Source: Oncomelania hupensis (taxonomy: Eukaryota; Mollusca; Gastropoda; Littorinimorpha; Pomatiopsidae). Taken from it: 64,000 nucleotides of DNA. Shown here one piece after another: positions 11,002 through 21,741 of the stretch (positions within the stretch are counted from its first letter, which is position 1; every line of letters begins with the position of its first letter). The stretch is taken from positions 44,633,141 to 44,697,140 of the forward strand of contig CM072511.1 in assembly GCA_036898135.1 (NCBI GenBank), written 5' to 3'. The notes under the pieces were generated by a model, which made no database searches, was not told where the DNA came from, and saw nothing but the letters and a program-made list of their open reading frames with translations. The translations under genes were made by a program, and so were the position numbers.

Positions 11002-11015
11002 ATGTGATGTATAGG

Positions 11016-11540
11016 ATGGACCGTAATGTTTTAATTTACGCAATCTTTAAAACAAATTCTTTTTTTTTGTTATTAAAGCAAAGAGACACAACAGGTTTTG
11101 AAACTAAGAAGCATTTGAATATAAGCGGACTTAAATTATCCGATTTCATCTATGCAAGTGAGCTGCAGAAAGTTAAGGTTTCTAATCGAAAAATACTTAC
11201 ATTACTCTTTCTTGTCTTAGCCTTTGCACAGTTTTAATAATTGTTTTATTAGAACACACGCTGGGCGTAAGTTAGCACGTAGAACTATTTAATAATAAAA
11301 TAATAAAGGTATTCTTAATAGCAACCAGTCTTTCTTCGGCGTCTTATCTCTTTTGACTTTTTCGAAGTTTCATATATGACATTGGAAAATTAAAGAAGGA
11401 GGAGAAGGAGAAGAATGAGGAGGAAGAAGAGGAGGAGGAGGAGGAGAGAGAGAGATGGAAACATTGGAGAAAGGGGTGGAGGTAAAGAATAACCCACCCA
11501 CCCACCCAAAAAAATAAATAAATAAATAAACCCAATTCCT
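11016..11540. other. Unannotated stretch
   Basis: AT-rich DNA, then a purine-rich GGA/GAA patch at 11396-11460 and CCCA and AAAT runs near 11495-11530. No gene recognised. Confidence 0.4.
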
Positions 11541-11554
11541 TCTCTCCACCTCTG

Positions 11555-11600
11555 TGTGTGCGTGTGAGTGTGTGTGTGTGTGTGTGTGCGAGCGCGCGCA
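11555..11600. repeat. (TG)n and (CG)n run
   Basis: TG repeats with GA interruptions ending in GAGCGCGCGC. Confidence 0.9.
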
Positions 11601-11680
11601 TAATTATAGGAATATGTGTATACTGCTGTTACATCCAGTGCCTCAGCAGTGGGTACACCAATGTGTGCTAACCACACGAG

Positions 11681-12858
11681 TGTTACACTCGTTGTTTTTT
11701 ATTAGTAAGCTTAGTTGATTCAGCCCCGATGCTTGAATCCTGATAGGTGGAACTCAGATTCGTTTATCCACGCAACCTGTTCACTCAGCAACAAGACAGG
11801 AGACGTCGTATGAAGTTTTCCAACTTTATTCAGCGAACATCAACAACTGCATACAATCGCTTTTTCCCACTTTTTACTTTTGAAACAGTGCGGCCCTTAT
11901 ATAGTCTCTCTATACTCCAGAGAAAGAAAGAACAATCGGGCATAACACAATTATAACCAATCAGAATAAACTTCGTCATCACTGTCTTACGTCATACAAC
12001 CATATTTAAGCTAAAAGAATCTATCAGCTGTTACTACACCCATCACGAAACTTCGATCGATAGTAAACAACCAACTCTAAAAAATTCTCAAATAATATCG
12101 ACCAACTAAAATTACCAACGTTATACAAAGCTTCTTCTAACAACAACGCAAAATCAAATCAAAGGTAAATACATTCTATTAATGCATGCTTTGCAAAAGA
12201 AAACGATCAGATCTATCGCGCGCGTCTCAAACGTAACAACGAGAAACAACCAACCCAAAAAGTCTAACACATAAAACACCACAAGGCACAATTACAACAA
12301 TGTTATTCACACAAACAAAATAATCGATATATGTATATTACTAATTAACCCACCAGTACCCACAATCACACTTAACTATAGTGAAAACAAAACTAATAAA
12401 CAAACAATAATAAGAAATGATTGAGATATCAGTTTCTCTTTAGAGTCTTTCATGCTACAGCCTAATTAAGATCACAAGTGTCTTGCAGGAAAGGAGCTCA
12501 GTGTTCTCCGACTCGAACAAGATATGTCCCAACGAAGTTGACGGTATGTCGCTGCCTGATACTTCGATGGTCAGAGCTGAGTGTTCCTATATCTGCCTGA
12601 TAATTCAGCGTTCAGCAACGAACACACAACACAACACACACCTATTTGTATAAGTAATTTTACAGGTATGTTTTGATACACAGCCAATAATTATATAATA
12701 GTCCACACACACGTTTTAAACAGTAGTCGCTTCTACCGTTCTAGACACCCCTAGCTATCTCCTACAGTTATCTCCAATGTTTCACACCCGTGATACGTCG
12801 CCTAATACTAATCTACGGAGCACCTGTGTTTGCAAGCTTGCTTAGGACATCTGTAACA
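11681..12858 (-). mobile_element. Probable solo LTR of a second family
   Basis: Read on the minus strand it opens TGTTACAG, closes TGTAACA, and has the order of an LTR: a TATA box (CTATATAAGGGCCGC, about 11893-11907) followed about 75 bp later by AATAAAG (about 11828), then a short U5-like tail. A CCAAT-like ATTGG lies upstream at about 11957. No 5-bp target duplication is seen at these ends (ACGAG versus AGACT), so the boundaries may be off or one side deleted. It shares no obvious sequence with the other LTR family in the window. Confidence 0.6.
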
Positions 12859-14756
12859 AGACTTTTAACTACATTGCGAATGATATCCACGGCATTACAC
12901 CCGCGCAAGATATTCAGAATTTTACTATGCTAGGAATAATTATTGTATAGGAACAATGCTCATGCCCTGCCATAGAAACTTGGGATGCACATCATTCTAG
13001 GAAGCGGGAGGGGATAGGATGAGGGACAAAACAACAACGACAACAACAACAACAACGACAACAACGACGACAACAACAGCATCAGAGTTATAATTGTGCG
13101 TAATACCGAGGCAATTTATCAACGTTTTGAACACCGGAGTATTAAAAAAAAGGAAGGCAAGTCTTGGTGATAACAGCCTCCACTGCAAGAGATCGATAGT
13201 TATGGTGTTGGATCTATTGTCTTGATCAGTTATCACTCTGGGCAGCAGGAATATTCATAGTAGCCTAATAATAGTACTTGTTTGTTAAATAGCAAACCAG
13301 CAGTAGCTGAAATTTAATTACAACTAACAAAACGGTGTACACAGTATTTGTAGACTGACTTTTAAAAAAAATATTTTTTTTAACGTTTTCTTTAAAACAT
13401 TTGCTGTTTGACTGCAATGATCTTTTTTAGGTCTCTTGCCTAACAATGTACCATCGGAGAGCAGAATTAGTTTTAATAGTTGTATTATTTGATAGGTCCA
13501 TCTGTTGGTTTATTTCTCTAATAAAGGTTATATTTTACTTAATGATGAGCCAGTTATATTAGTTATAGTACTGGTTTTGTTTTATTTTTTTTTTAATTTT
13601 ATTTGTTGTAGTTTTTTTTTGTACACAGCCTTATTGTCTTCTTATTTTGATGGGAAAAAAAAGACAAAGCAACTGGTTTATTTGGTTTAAACAGATTTTT
13701 AAATACTAACGAGACAAGCAAACAAAACATGGAAGACATAAACGGTATACAAAAGCAATTCTTAAATAAGTGCTACCCTTGGACAAACTTGTATTATTTC
13801 GTGAGCATAAACCTCATTATAGAATTAAAAAAATGACCAAAACATCGGTACGGGTGTTGGATGAAATAATGCATTACTCTGGAACAGTGTTGTTAGCTGA
13901 TATAGAAGTTAACACATTACGAAGAGAATGGCTATGGATGGACGGTCAATCTGTACATATACACATGTATGGTTCAGTTGTAAATATCAAGTAGATCAAA
14001 GCCTAGGGACAATTCTTTCAATGAGTACGTGCTAGAAATCCCAGTCCAGGTAATGCATCAATGTTCAACTAAACTACATCCCGGTCAAGATGTCCGGATT
14101 TGCCTCAATGATCAATGATTACACATCCAAAATCACATTAACGATCAAACACAACACATCCGCAGTCAAATCAACGATAACAACGCCACTACACATCCCG
14201 CTGCAGATCGGCATCTAGATCAAATAGGCTACACAAATCCGGATTCGGATCCGGTTAAAATCTTTCCAGTTCCGATACTGCAACACTCTGATGTTTCCTG
14301 ATAGTCTGAGACTCTGTTCAAGAGAAAGCATAAACCTGCAGATGGGGCGGACCTTGGCAGATAGTAAGACACGTAAAAATGTCACACTGGGTATCGGAGA
14401 CCATACGAGGCTTCGCTGGATTTTATACAGTAGAGGCGAGAGATTTTTATAGTGGTGATGGCGTAAACAGAGCCGTGCCAAGATGCTCTGCATGTGAAAA
14501 ACTGGAAGGAGGCGAGGAATTCCTGTACAGATGATAAGCTGATAAGCGCAAAGAAGCCGTTAAACTCGCCCTAAAATCCCCCTCCCCTCCCCCTTGGAGC
14601 TGTAAGATGTCAGGGTACTAGTAAGACTTGGAGTTAAGAAAGAGGCATGCGTACAGTGCACTATATTGGATGTCATCTTGACATTTTAGTTTGTTTTTCT
14701 ATTCCTTCCTCTCCCACTATGCTTTATCTCTGTCGTATCTGACTATGCGTCTTGTT
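12859..14756. other. Unannotated stretch
   Basis: Contains a (CAA)n/(CGA)n tract at 13026-13080 and otherwise AT-rich DNA. Several CAATGATCA/CATCC motifs repeat loosely at 14050-14200. No gene recognised. Confidence 0.4.
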
Positions 14757-14805
14757 TGCTTATTTGTCTGTCCGTCTGTCTGTCTGTCTCTCTCTCTCTG
14801 TCTCT

Positions 14806-14941
14806 CTTATGCCTATTACTAGTTGCTACATTTTAATGTTTTAATTAATAGCTGTTTAGGACAGGTTTTATAAGACTAGGTTTTAAAATCTGTATCTTAT
14901 TAAACGATTCAATTCCATTCAATAATTCAATTCAATTGTCC
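14806..14941 (+). repeat. ~135-bp dispersed repeat (copy 1), TC-flanked
   Basis: The block from TTATGCCTATTACTAGTTGC to the AATTCAATTCAATT end recurs nearly unchanged in reverse orientation at 25491-25632. Both copies are bounded by TC/GA microsatellite on each side. The TTCAATTCAATT end suggests a retroposon tail. Confidence 0.75.
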
Positions 14942-15018
<77 letters not shown>

Positions 15019-15196
15019 TGTCTCTCTCTCTATCTCTCTCTCCCTCTCTCTCACTCACTTCTTCTTTTTCTTCTTCTTCTGCTTCTTCTTCTTCTTTTTC
15101 TTCTTCTTCTTCTTCTTCTTCTTCTTCTTCTTCTTCTTCTTCTTCTTCTTCTTTTTCTTCTTCTTCTTCTTCTTCTATTTCTTCTTCTTCTCCTTC
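14942..15196. repeat. (TC)n then (TTC)n microsatellite; target of the LTR element
   Basis: TC runs to about 15055, then TTC with few interruptions to 15196. It resumes at 23305 on the far side of the retrotransposon, showing that the element inserted within the TTC tract. Confidence 0.97.
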
Positions 15197-16757
15197 TGTC
15201 GCGTTAGGACTAGTTTTAACTCTGCTGGTTGACTATTTAGCCTTGTGTAGTCTTTGTAACAGTAGAGAGTCAGTAAATTACACAGTAGCAATAAAAGTAC
15301 ACACAGCGAGCCAGACCCCCACACAGCTTAGTGACTCAGCACTGTGTGCGAGAGTCGTAAACATTTTACCCAATGAGAGCTTTGAATCGGACCGTTTTAA
15401 CCAATCAGAAGCAGGCTAAGCGGTACGAGCCAGTTTGACTGTGTCAGAACCTACACACAGTGTTGGTCAGTCGTGTGTGGGACGAGGAAGAAGTTACATC
15501 TCCTTAGCTAGCAGAGAACTATCTTCACTCATAGACCAGGAAGCAGGACTTTAGAGTCTTAGAATTCTCTCAAGTCATCACGGGCCTGAACTTGTCAAAC
15601 AGGTAAATGAACACCCTTCTGTTTCATCGTGATATATTTATATTATTGTTGGAATTATGTTTGTGGAATTGGCTATGCATAAATGTGAATTATTAATCCG
15701 AATTTGCCGTGCCGCGTGGACGAGCCGAGCACGAGGCGAAACACGACCGGTTGCGCCGCCTGTTGTATTCCGTACGGAACCACTGTTGTTTAACTTCTAT
15801 GTATGTTTGCAGACCAGTGGCTGTACCACTGAATGTTTATATTATTATTAATTCTGTATGTGTATAGTTAGACACGATTGATATTTATGTATGTATAGGA
15901 ATTTAGAGTGAGATTACAGCGGAACCCGGAAGTAGCAGAATGTTCGTCGCTTATGTATAGAGATGTGGAGCTATCACTGAGGGCTACTTTGGCTTTCAGT
16001 GAGACGCTCTGCACAAACCGATTATTCAGGGTGGTGCAGAATTTCGTCTCTTATATTCCAGACGAGCAGGCGAGCTATCCCGAGCTATCCCGAGCTATCC
16101 CCACTCCACAGAAACGACCAGTTAGTTGGCGGAGTATCCTCCACCGCACAAGACGGAAAGAGCAACCCGGAAAACTCCCTGTCAGACCCCACAGCGTGGC
16201 AAGGGAACCCAACTACACAACGACACAGGTGGACCAGAAGCTACCTCACAGAAGGACTTCAACCCCCACTCATGAGTTAAGTGCATAACACGAAAGTGCA
16301 CTTAAACTGATCATAGCAGGACCACAGTAGTCCAACTCTTCAGAAACTGTAAAACGGACCACAGTAGTCCAAATCTACATGAAATCTTATAGCAAAGTGC
16401 CCAAGGAAGATATAACAGCTGCCTAGACTATCAGCGATCGAACTATTAGCAGTGACTGAGACATTTTAAGTTAGATTAGTACTTAGAGAATCTTGTATAG
16501 AGTAGAAGAAATAAATGTGTGATTTTAACTGTTATCAAGTGGCTGGTCTACATATGATTCATAGCCGTGTGAAAGCTAGTGTGACAGTATTCTTTTACCA
16601 TTTTTCTATCTATTTCTGTACCCCAACCTTAACACAGAACGAGCTAAACAAATAAATTTATTAAAGTAATTCATAGGGTGACCTACTAGCAGTTCCCACC
16701 GAATAAACGTGAGGGTCCATAATTCCATTGTGCAGAGCCCATAAACCCCACGTGACA
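15197..16757 (+). repeat. 5' LTR
   Basis: 1,561 bp, TGTCGCG to GTGACA. Lacks one A relative to the 3' LTR (equivalent to 22306) and one G (equivalent to 22807); no substitution was found by reading the two copies side by side. Contains three tandem units of GAGCTATCCC at about 16072-16101 and an AATAAA at about 16510. Confidence 0.96.
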
Positions 16758-17129
16758 CTTTAATTGGCGAGCCTAGCTAGGATCTGTGTATAATAGGAAT
16801 TGGGTATAACCGGATCTAAGTACAATAAAATTAGATAACAGTAGTAGTAGTAGAATAACTTAGAATAGTGTAAGGGTATAACACTGATCAGTTGTGGTGC
16901 ACTATTCGTTAGTTAAAAACTTGTTTGCTTCAATTATTTTTGTGCCTGTATGTTGCATTGTTCTTTTGCAGGTTTTGCTTAAGTAACTGTTGTATGCCAT
17001 TTGACTCTTGTTTTAGTCGATTATTGATTACGAATTTGATTGTCGTTGCATTGTTGTTATTGACTTGCAATATTGCTAGTGGTTTGGTATTCCACGTGAT
17101 TCAGAGGTTGTTCATAGACACGTTTGACA
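16758..17129 (+). promoter_or_regulatory. Leader with candidate primer-binding site
   Basis: TGGCGAGCCTAGCTAGG begins at 16765, seven bases after the LTR end; a PBS normally starts TGG, matching a tRNA 3' CCA. The donor tRNA was not identified. The rest of the leader runs to the Gag ATG at 17130. Confidence 0.5.
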
Positions 17130-17765
17130 ATGGCGGACCCAGTGGCCTTGAGATTGCGTTTCAAGGAACTAGGAGAAGCTTTACACTTAGCAGGGGCAGA
17201 CCTAATTGCGTATATCAATGCAGAGGTAGAGAAACAGGAGGCTAAGGCAGAGAGAGCAGCTGAAAGGGAGGCGAAGAAACTAGCCTTAGAAGCAGAGCAA
17301 AAGAAATTAGAATTAGAAGCAGAACAGAAGAAACTAGCATTAGAAGCAGAGCAAAAGAAAGCAGAGTTAGAAGTAGAACAGAAGAAGGCAGCATTAGCAG
17401 CAGAGAGAGATGCAGAAGTTAGGAAATGGGAGTATGAGAGGGCAGAAAAGGAAAAAGACAGACAGCATGAGTTAGAGCTAAAAAGATTGGAATCAGGAGC
17501 TTCAAGTTCTTCCTCAACCCCTCCCCACTCAGATCAGCTAGAGGTAGCATCCAACCCTGTACAAGGAATGTCATTTCCACTGGGAACATTCAATGAGAGA
17601 GAGGAAGGTCTAGATCTCTATCTGACTAGGTTTGAGCGTCTAGCAACAGAGTACAAACTAGATCCCACTCATTGGTCTTTTAAGCTTAGTCAAGGGCTTA
17701 GAGGAAAGGCTTATGACATCTACAGTAAGCTACCGACTGACAGAGTGACTGACTATAACAAATAA
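17130..17765 (+). CDS. gag: Gag, N-terminal part
   Basis: The start is the ATG at 17130 (MADPVALRLRF); the frame is open slightly upstream but with no earlier ATG. After about 35 residues there is a long charged coiled coil built on repeated EAEQKKLALEAEQKK-like heptads (about residues 38-125), then a Ser-rich linker, then a globular part (LGTFNEREEGLDLYLTRFER, then FKLSQGLRGKAYDIYSKLP) typical of the capsid N-terminal region of metazoan gypsy Gag. The stop at 17763-17765 cuts the capsid in mid-domain. The sequence immediately after continues the same domain in another frame, so this is a break rather than a natural end. Confidence 0.88.
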   Translation: MADPVALRLRFKELGEALHLAGADLIAYINAEVEKQEAKAERAAEREAKKLALEAEQKKLELEAEQKKLALEAEQKKAELEVEQKKAALAAERDAEVRKWEYERAEKEKDRQHELELKRLESGASSSSSTPPHSDQLEVASNPVQGMSFPLGTFNEREEGLDLYLTRFERLATEYKLDPTHWSFKLSQGLRGKAYDIYSKLPTDRVTDYNK

Positions 17766-18802
17766 AAGAGGCACTCCTAACGGGATTCGAACTAACAGGA
17801 GAATGCTACCGGCAAAAGTTCCGCACCAATCGGAGAGTGAAAGGAGAGAGCTATGCGCAGTTCGCGGATCGGTTGTCCACAACGCTGGATAAGTGGATTA
17901 GCCAGTCAGCCACGGCTAAGACGTATGATGGACTGACAGAACTGTTAGTATGGGAACAGCTACGGGAAACCATGACCCCCGAGCTGAGGACATTCTCAGT
18001 AGAGCAGGGCGCGGAAAGACTAGAAGATCTGGTCAAGGTCGCAGATAGGTACGTGGCCGCACACGGAGAAGCCAAGAGCTTCAGGCGAGACCTAAAGCCT
18101 AACGGGAAAGAGGCACAGAAACGAAGCCCTAACCGGGAAGAGCGCACCGCGAATAAGCCGAATAACCCCAGACCTGGGCAAAATAAAGGACCCAACACGG
18201 AATTCGGGAAAAGAGGTCCCGCAGAACAGAGACGGTATTGTTCGTTCTGCAACAGAAACAATCACTCCACCGCAGAATGTTTCAAGTTGGCCGCACAACG
18301 TAGGGAAGAGCGCGAAAGCCGGCCAGCGCACAGAGTTCTAACTCAAAGCAGCGGTAACCAGCCACACACTATCGGAGATCACCCATCGGTGACAGACAAG
18401 GTCAAGGTCAACGGAAAAGAAGCGAACTGTCTGTATGACACAGGTCTATCATACGACGCGATAGTTAGCGAATCTCTTGTATCGCGCGCGGACTTGACGG
18501 ACAAGACAGTCGACTTACAAGGAGCAGACTTGACGAAACCGACGACTACTTGCCCAATAGCATGGATCGAAGTAGAGAGTAGGTACGTCACAGGACGAAT
18601 CCAAGCAGCTGTTTTACAGAAACCCCTGTATGATCTAGTGCTAGGTTGTAGGTATGTGTTCTTAGGCACGCCCCCTAAAACTGTAGAGATAGCTGCAGTG
18701 CAAACCAGGGCCCAAGCTAAAACCCAACCACCCCAGCCCGAGTTCGCTCCGAATCCAGGACTGAAGAGATCAAAACAGCACAGAAAGAAGACACCTCGAT
18801 AG
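17762..18802 (+). CDS. gag-pro: Gag C-terminal part and protease
   Basis: This frame continues the capsid from about 17762. It has a SCAN-like stretch (YAQFADRLSTTLDKWI, then ELLVWEQLRETMTPEL and VKVADRYVAAH, about 17850-18065), a basic linker, a CCHC zinc knuckle (CSFCNRNNHSTAEC, about 18240-18281), and a retropepsin-like aspartic protease with the D-T-G box in CLYDTGLSYDAIV (about 18428-18466) and a distal LVLGCRYVFLG near 18640-18670. It ends at a TAG (18800-18802). Integrase sequence already runs in a different frame from about 18763, so the junction to pol needs a frame change; whether that is programmed or a lesion cannot be decided from the sequence. Confidence 0.88.
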   Translation: MKEALLTGFELTGECYRQKFRTNRRVKGESYAQFADRLSTTLDKWISQSATAKTYDGLTELLVWEQLRETMTPELRTFSVEQGAERLEDLVKVADRYVAAHGEAKSFRRDLKPNGKEAQKRSPNREERTANKPNNPRPGQNKGPNTEFGKRGPAEQRRYCSFCNRNNHSTAECFKLAAQRREERESRPAHRVLTQSSGNQPHTIGDHPSVTDKVKVNGKEANCLYDTGLSYDAIVSESLVSRADLTDKTVDLQGADLTKPTTTCPIAWIEVESRYVTGRIQAAVLQKPLYDLVLGCRYVFLGTPPKTVEIAAVQTRAQAKTQPPQPEFAPNPGLKRSKQHRKKTPR

Positions 18803-19201
18803 CGAAGTGCTTCCAGAAGCTACCCAAGGCGCACACACCCCCGCACAAGGGAGACTTCTACATGGAAGAGGGAGTTCTACATCGACAAGGAGATGGAGAT
18901 CACACCCAACTAGTACTACCAGCCACCCTTCGAGCCCAAGTACTAGAACTAGGCCACAGCATGCCACTCAGCGGACACATGGGAATTGGAGCCACAGTGC
19001 AGAGAATCAGCGCACACTACTATTGGCCAGGAATCACGGAGGATGTCAAGCGCTACGTGAAATCTTGCCACCAATGTCAACGATATTCCCCGCGACATCA
19101 CACCGTACCAGTTACCTTAGGACCATCGGTAGTAGTCGGCGTGCCATTCCAGCAAGTCTCAGTAGACATAGTAGGACCACTGCCCATGACCAAGAAGAGG
19201 A
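18763..19201 (+). pseudogene. int: Integrase, N-terminal part (separate frame)
   Basis: The frame is open from about 18763 and shows the HHCC zinc-binding domain (HSMPLSGHMGIGATVQRI, then CHQCQRYS), followed by the start of the catalytic core with the first Asp in VDIVGPLPMT (about 19163). At about 19202 the core continues in a frame one base later. Integrase lies directly after protease and before reverse transcriptase, which is the key structural oddity of the element. Confidence 0.88.
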
Positions 19202-21574
19202 ACAGATTTTCTACTCACACTCGTCGACGCATGTACGATGTGGTGCGAAGCAGTCCCGTTGCCAGCGATAGACACCAAGAAGATTGCAGATGCACTCATC
19301 GCCATCTTTACCAGAGTCGGATTCCCGGACAGCATTAGAACGGACAACGGATCTCAGTTCACCGGCCGCCTGATGCAAGACGTGTTCGAGTTGATACAAG
19401 TTCATCACATTCGCACACCACCATACCACCCAGCCAGCAACGGACAAGTAGAAAGACTGAATGGAACCCTTCTCACCATCCTCAGGAAAGTCGCCGACGA
19501 CAATCCAGAAGCGTGGGACACCTACGTGAATGCGGCACTGTTCGCATACAGAGAAACGCCCCATGCAGCCACAGGCTACACCCCGTCAACATTGCTATTC
19601 GGCAGACCTCTAGCAGGACCGCTAGAAGCCCTACGCAGAAGTTGGACGGAAGCCAAGATAGACGACACACCAAGAGGTGCCACCAAGTACGTCGCAGACC
19701 TGCAGGAAACCCTCAAAGCAACGTGGAAGAAAGCTGGTGAAGCACTGAAGAAGGCAAGAGCCCGTCAGGCGAAGTACTACAACCGCCACGCGAAGGACCG
19801 AGAACTGCAAGTCGGCGATCAAGTGCTACTCTTACTTCCAAGTGGAACCAACAAGCTGGACATCGCTTGGAGAGGACCGTACCGGGTGACTGCCAAGAGA
19901 TCCAAGACAGTCTACCAAGTAGAGGTGAACGGGAGAGCCCGATACCACCACATCAATCTCCTCAAGAAGTATACGGACCGACCAGCGACCCCCAGCACTC
20001 ACAACTTGTTAGCCATCGCCATCGCGGAAGAAGGAGAAAGCATGGAGACCAATGCAGTAGAGTATCCCCTGCACTCCAAAGAAACCTACCAAGACGTGAT
20101 ACTCAACGGAGACCTAGCCGCTAAACAGCAACAGCAAGTACTACAGGTCATTCGACAACATCAGACTGTGCTAACAGACCGACCAGGGAGGACAGACCTC
20201 GTCGAAGTAACCTTAACGGTGACCGACCCAACACCCGTCCGCCAGAAGCTCTACCCGATGCCACTGTCGCAGCAGCGAGCCATCAAGGAAGAGATAGACA
20301 CTTTACTGGCAGCCGGAATCATCTCAGAGTCTACTTCACCCTACAGCGCAGGCACGGTATTGTTGCGAAAACCCAACGGAGAGCATCGACTGTGCATCGA
20401 CTTCAGACTCCTGAATGCGGTAACGCAGTTCCAGCCAGAGCCACTCCCGGACCAGACCGACCTATTTGCCAAGCTACAGCGAGCGAAGTACTTCTCACGC
20501 ATCGACCTCAGCAAAGGATACTACCAGATACCAGTACAACCACAAGTCCGAAAGTACCTAGCGTTTAGCACTATGGAAGGACACTTCGAGTTCAACGTAC
20601 TTCCATTCGGACTCCACAACGCCCCCAGCATCTTCAGCGCCATGATGCGAAAACTCCTGGCACCCCTGAGCAGCGAGCACCTACATTCGTTTATGGACGA
20701 CATCCTCATCGCAACACCTACGTGGGAGGAACATGTCACGCTCCTACAACAACTACTCGCACGCCTCAGAGACACAGGATTGACGGCAAGACCCACCAAA
20801 TGTCAGATTGGATTCACCGAACTAGAATTTCTGGGACACACCATCAGTCAAGGAAGCCTGCGACCGGTAGAGAAGACAGTGAAACGCCTACTCGACGCTC
20901 CTAGGCCCAAGACAAAGAAGGAAGTGCAGTCATTTCTAGGACTCTGCGGCTTCTACCAGAAGTTCATCCCCAACTACAACAGCATCGCCGTGCCACTGAC
21001 AAATGGAACCCGGAAAATCGCCCCGGACAAAGTCGTATGGACAGCAGAATGTGAGACGGCATTCCAAACACTCAAGGACAGAATGACATCGGCGCCAGTA
21101 CTCCACCTACCCGATTTGACTCAGCCATTCGTTCTTCGCACCGACGCAAGCGACTTAGGCCTCGGAGCAGTACTGCTACAGCGCGACCCCAAGAATGCAG
21201 AGACGCTATTCCCTGTCGCCTACGCCAGCAGAAAATTGAGACCCGCCGAGACCCACTACGCCACGTCGGAGAAAGAATGTCTTGGACTAGTCTGGGCCAT
21301 ACAGAAGTTTCAACTCTACCTGTATGGGACCCACTTCACAGTTCAGGTGGACCACCAACCACTATCGTTCCTGGCAGCCTCCAAGTCTTTGAACTCTCGC
21401 CTGATGAGATGGGCACTCACCCTTCAGGCATACTCATTCCACATCGAGTACATCCCCGGCAAGGAAAACCACGGAGCCGACTACCTCAGTCGCCATCTCG
21501 TGGAGGACACAGCAGCTGTCGCCCACCCAACACAACTAAGGGCCACAGCACCAGAATTCGTCCCCGCCCAGTAA
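19202..21574 (+). CDS. pol: Integrase core, reverse transcriptase, RNase H
   Basis: The frame opens in the integrase core (the first ATG, 19238, is internal) and contains the second Asp (RTDNGSQFTG, about 19339) and the Glu (ASNGQVERLNG, about 19446), completing DDE, then a GPY/F-type module (DIAWRGPYRVTAKR, about 19860). After a linker comes gypsy-type RT: LLRKPNGEHRLCIDFRLLNA, then DLSKGYYQIPV, then LPFGLHNAPSIFSAMM, then the catalytic F-M-D-D at 20690-20701, then EFLGHTIS. RNase H follows with Asp in LRTDASDLGLGAVL, Glu in SEKECLGLVWAI and Asp in VQVDHQPLSF, and ends HGADYLSRHL before a TAA. All catalytic residues looked for are present. Confidence 0.93.
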   Translation, partial: TDFLLTLVDACTMWCEAVPLPAIDTKKIADALIAIFTRVGFPDSIRTDNGSQFTGRLMQDVFELIQVHHIRTPPYHPASNGQVERLNGTLLTILRKVADDNPEAWDTYVNAALFAYRETPHAATGYTPSTLLFGRPLAGPLEALRRSWTEAKIDDTPRGATKYVADLQETLKATWKKAGEALKKARARQAKYYNRHAKDRELQVGDQVLLLLPSGTNKLDIAWRGPYRVTAKRSKTVYQVEVNGRARYHHINLLKKYTDRPATPSTHNLLAIAIAEEGESMETNAVEYPLHSKETYQDVILNGDLAAKQQQQVLQVIRQHQTVLTDRPGRTDLVEVTLTVTDPTPVRQKLYPMPLSQQRAIKEEIDTLLAAGIISESTSPYSAGTVLLRKPNGEHRLCIDFRLLNAVTQFQPEPLPDQTDLFAKLQRAKYFSRIDLSKGYYQIPVQPQVRKYLAFSTMEGHFEFNVLPFGLHNAPSIFSAMMRKLLAPLSSEHLHSFMDDILIATPTWEEHVTLLQQLLARLRDTGLTARPTKCQIGFTELEFLGHTISQGSLRPVEKTVKRLLDAPRPKTKKEVQSFLGLCGFYQKFIPNYNSIAVPLTNGTRKIAPDKVVWTAECETAFQTLKDRMTSAPVLHLPDLTQPFVLRTDASDLGLGAVLLQRDPKNAETLFPVAYASRKLRPAETHYATSEKECLGLVWAIQKFQLYLYGTHFTVQVDHQPLSFLAASKSLNSRLMRWALTLQAYSFHIEYIPGKENHGADYLSRHLVEDTAAVAHPTQLRATAPEFVPAQ

Positions 21575-21733
21575 TACCCTGTCACTAGTGTCCATAGCTA
21601 CCTGGCACAGCATTGCAGCTCAGGTAGAGCAACTTAACTAGTTTGTAAATAGGACCCTAGGATAGTGCAGTGTTAAACTAGGCTCTGTAGTAGAAAAAGG
21701 TCGAATCCAGTAGTCATCGCCTTTTTTCAGTTG

Positions 21734-21741
21734 AGGGAGCC
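21734..21741 (+). promoter_or_regulatory. Candidate polypurine tract
   Basis: AGGGAG followed by CC lies immediately before the 3' LTR, the expected place for plus-strand priming, though it is short. Confidence 0.5.

Noticed and set aside
15908..16288. Open frames within the LTRs (also at 22454-22835)
   Set aside because: They lie in the LTRs in two overlapping frames, lack a recognised domain, and are interrupted differently by the 1-bp indel.
16925..17245. Plus-strand frame in the leader of the LTR element
   Set aside because: It overlaps the Gag start in another frame and its hydrophobic translation matches nothing; an envelope-like role would not be expected there.
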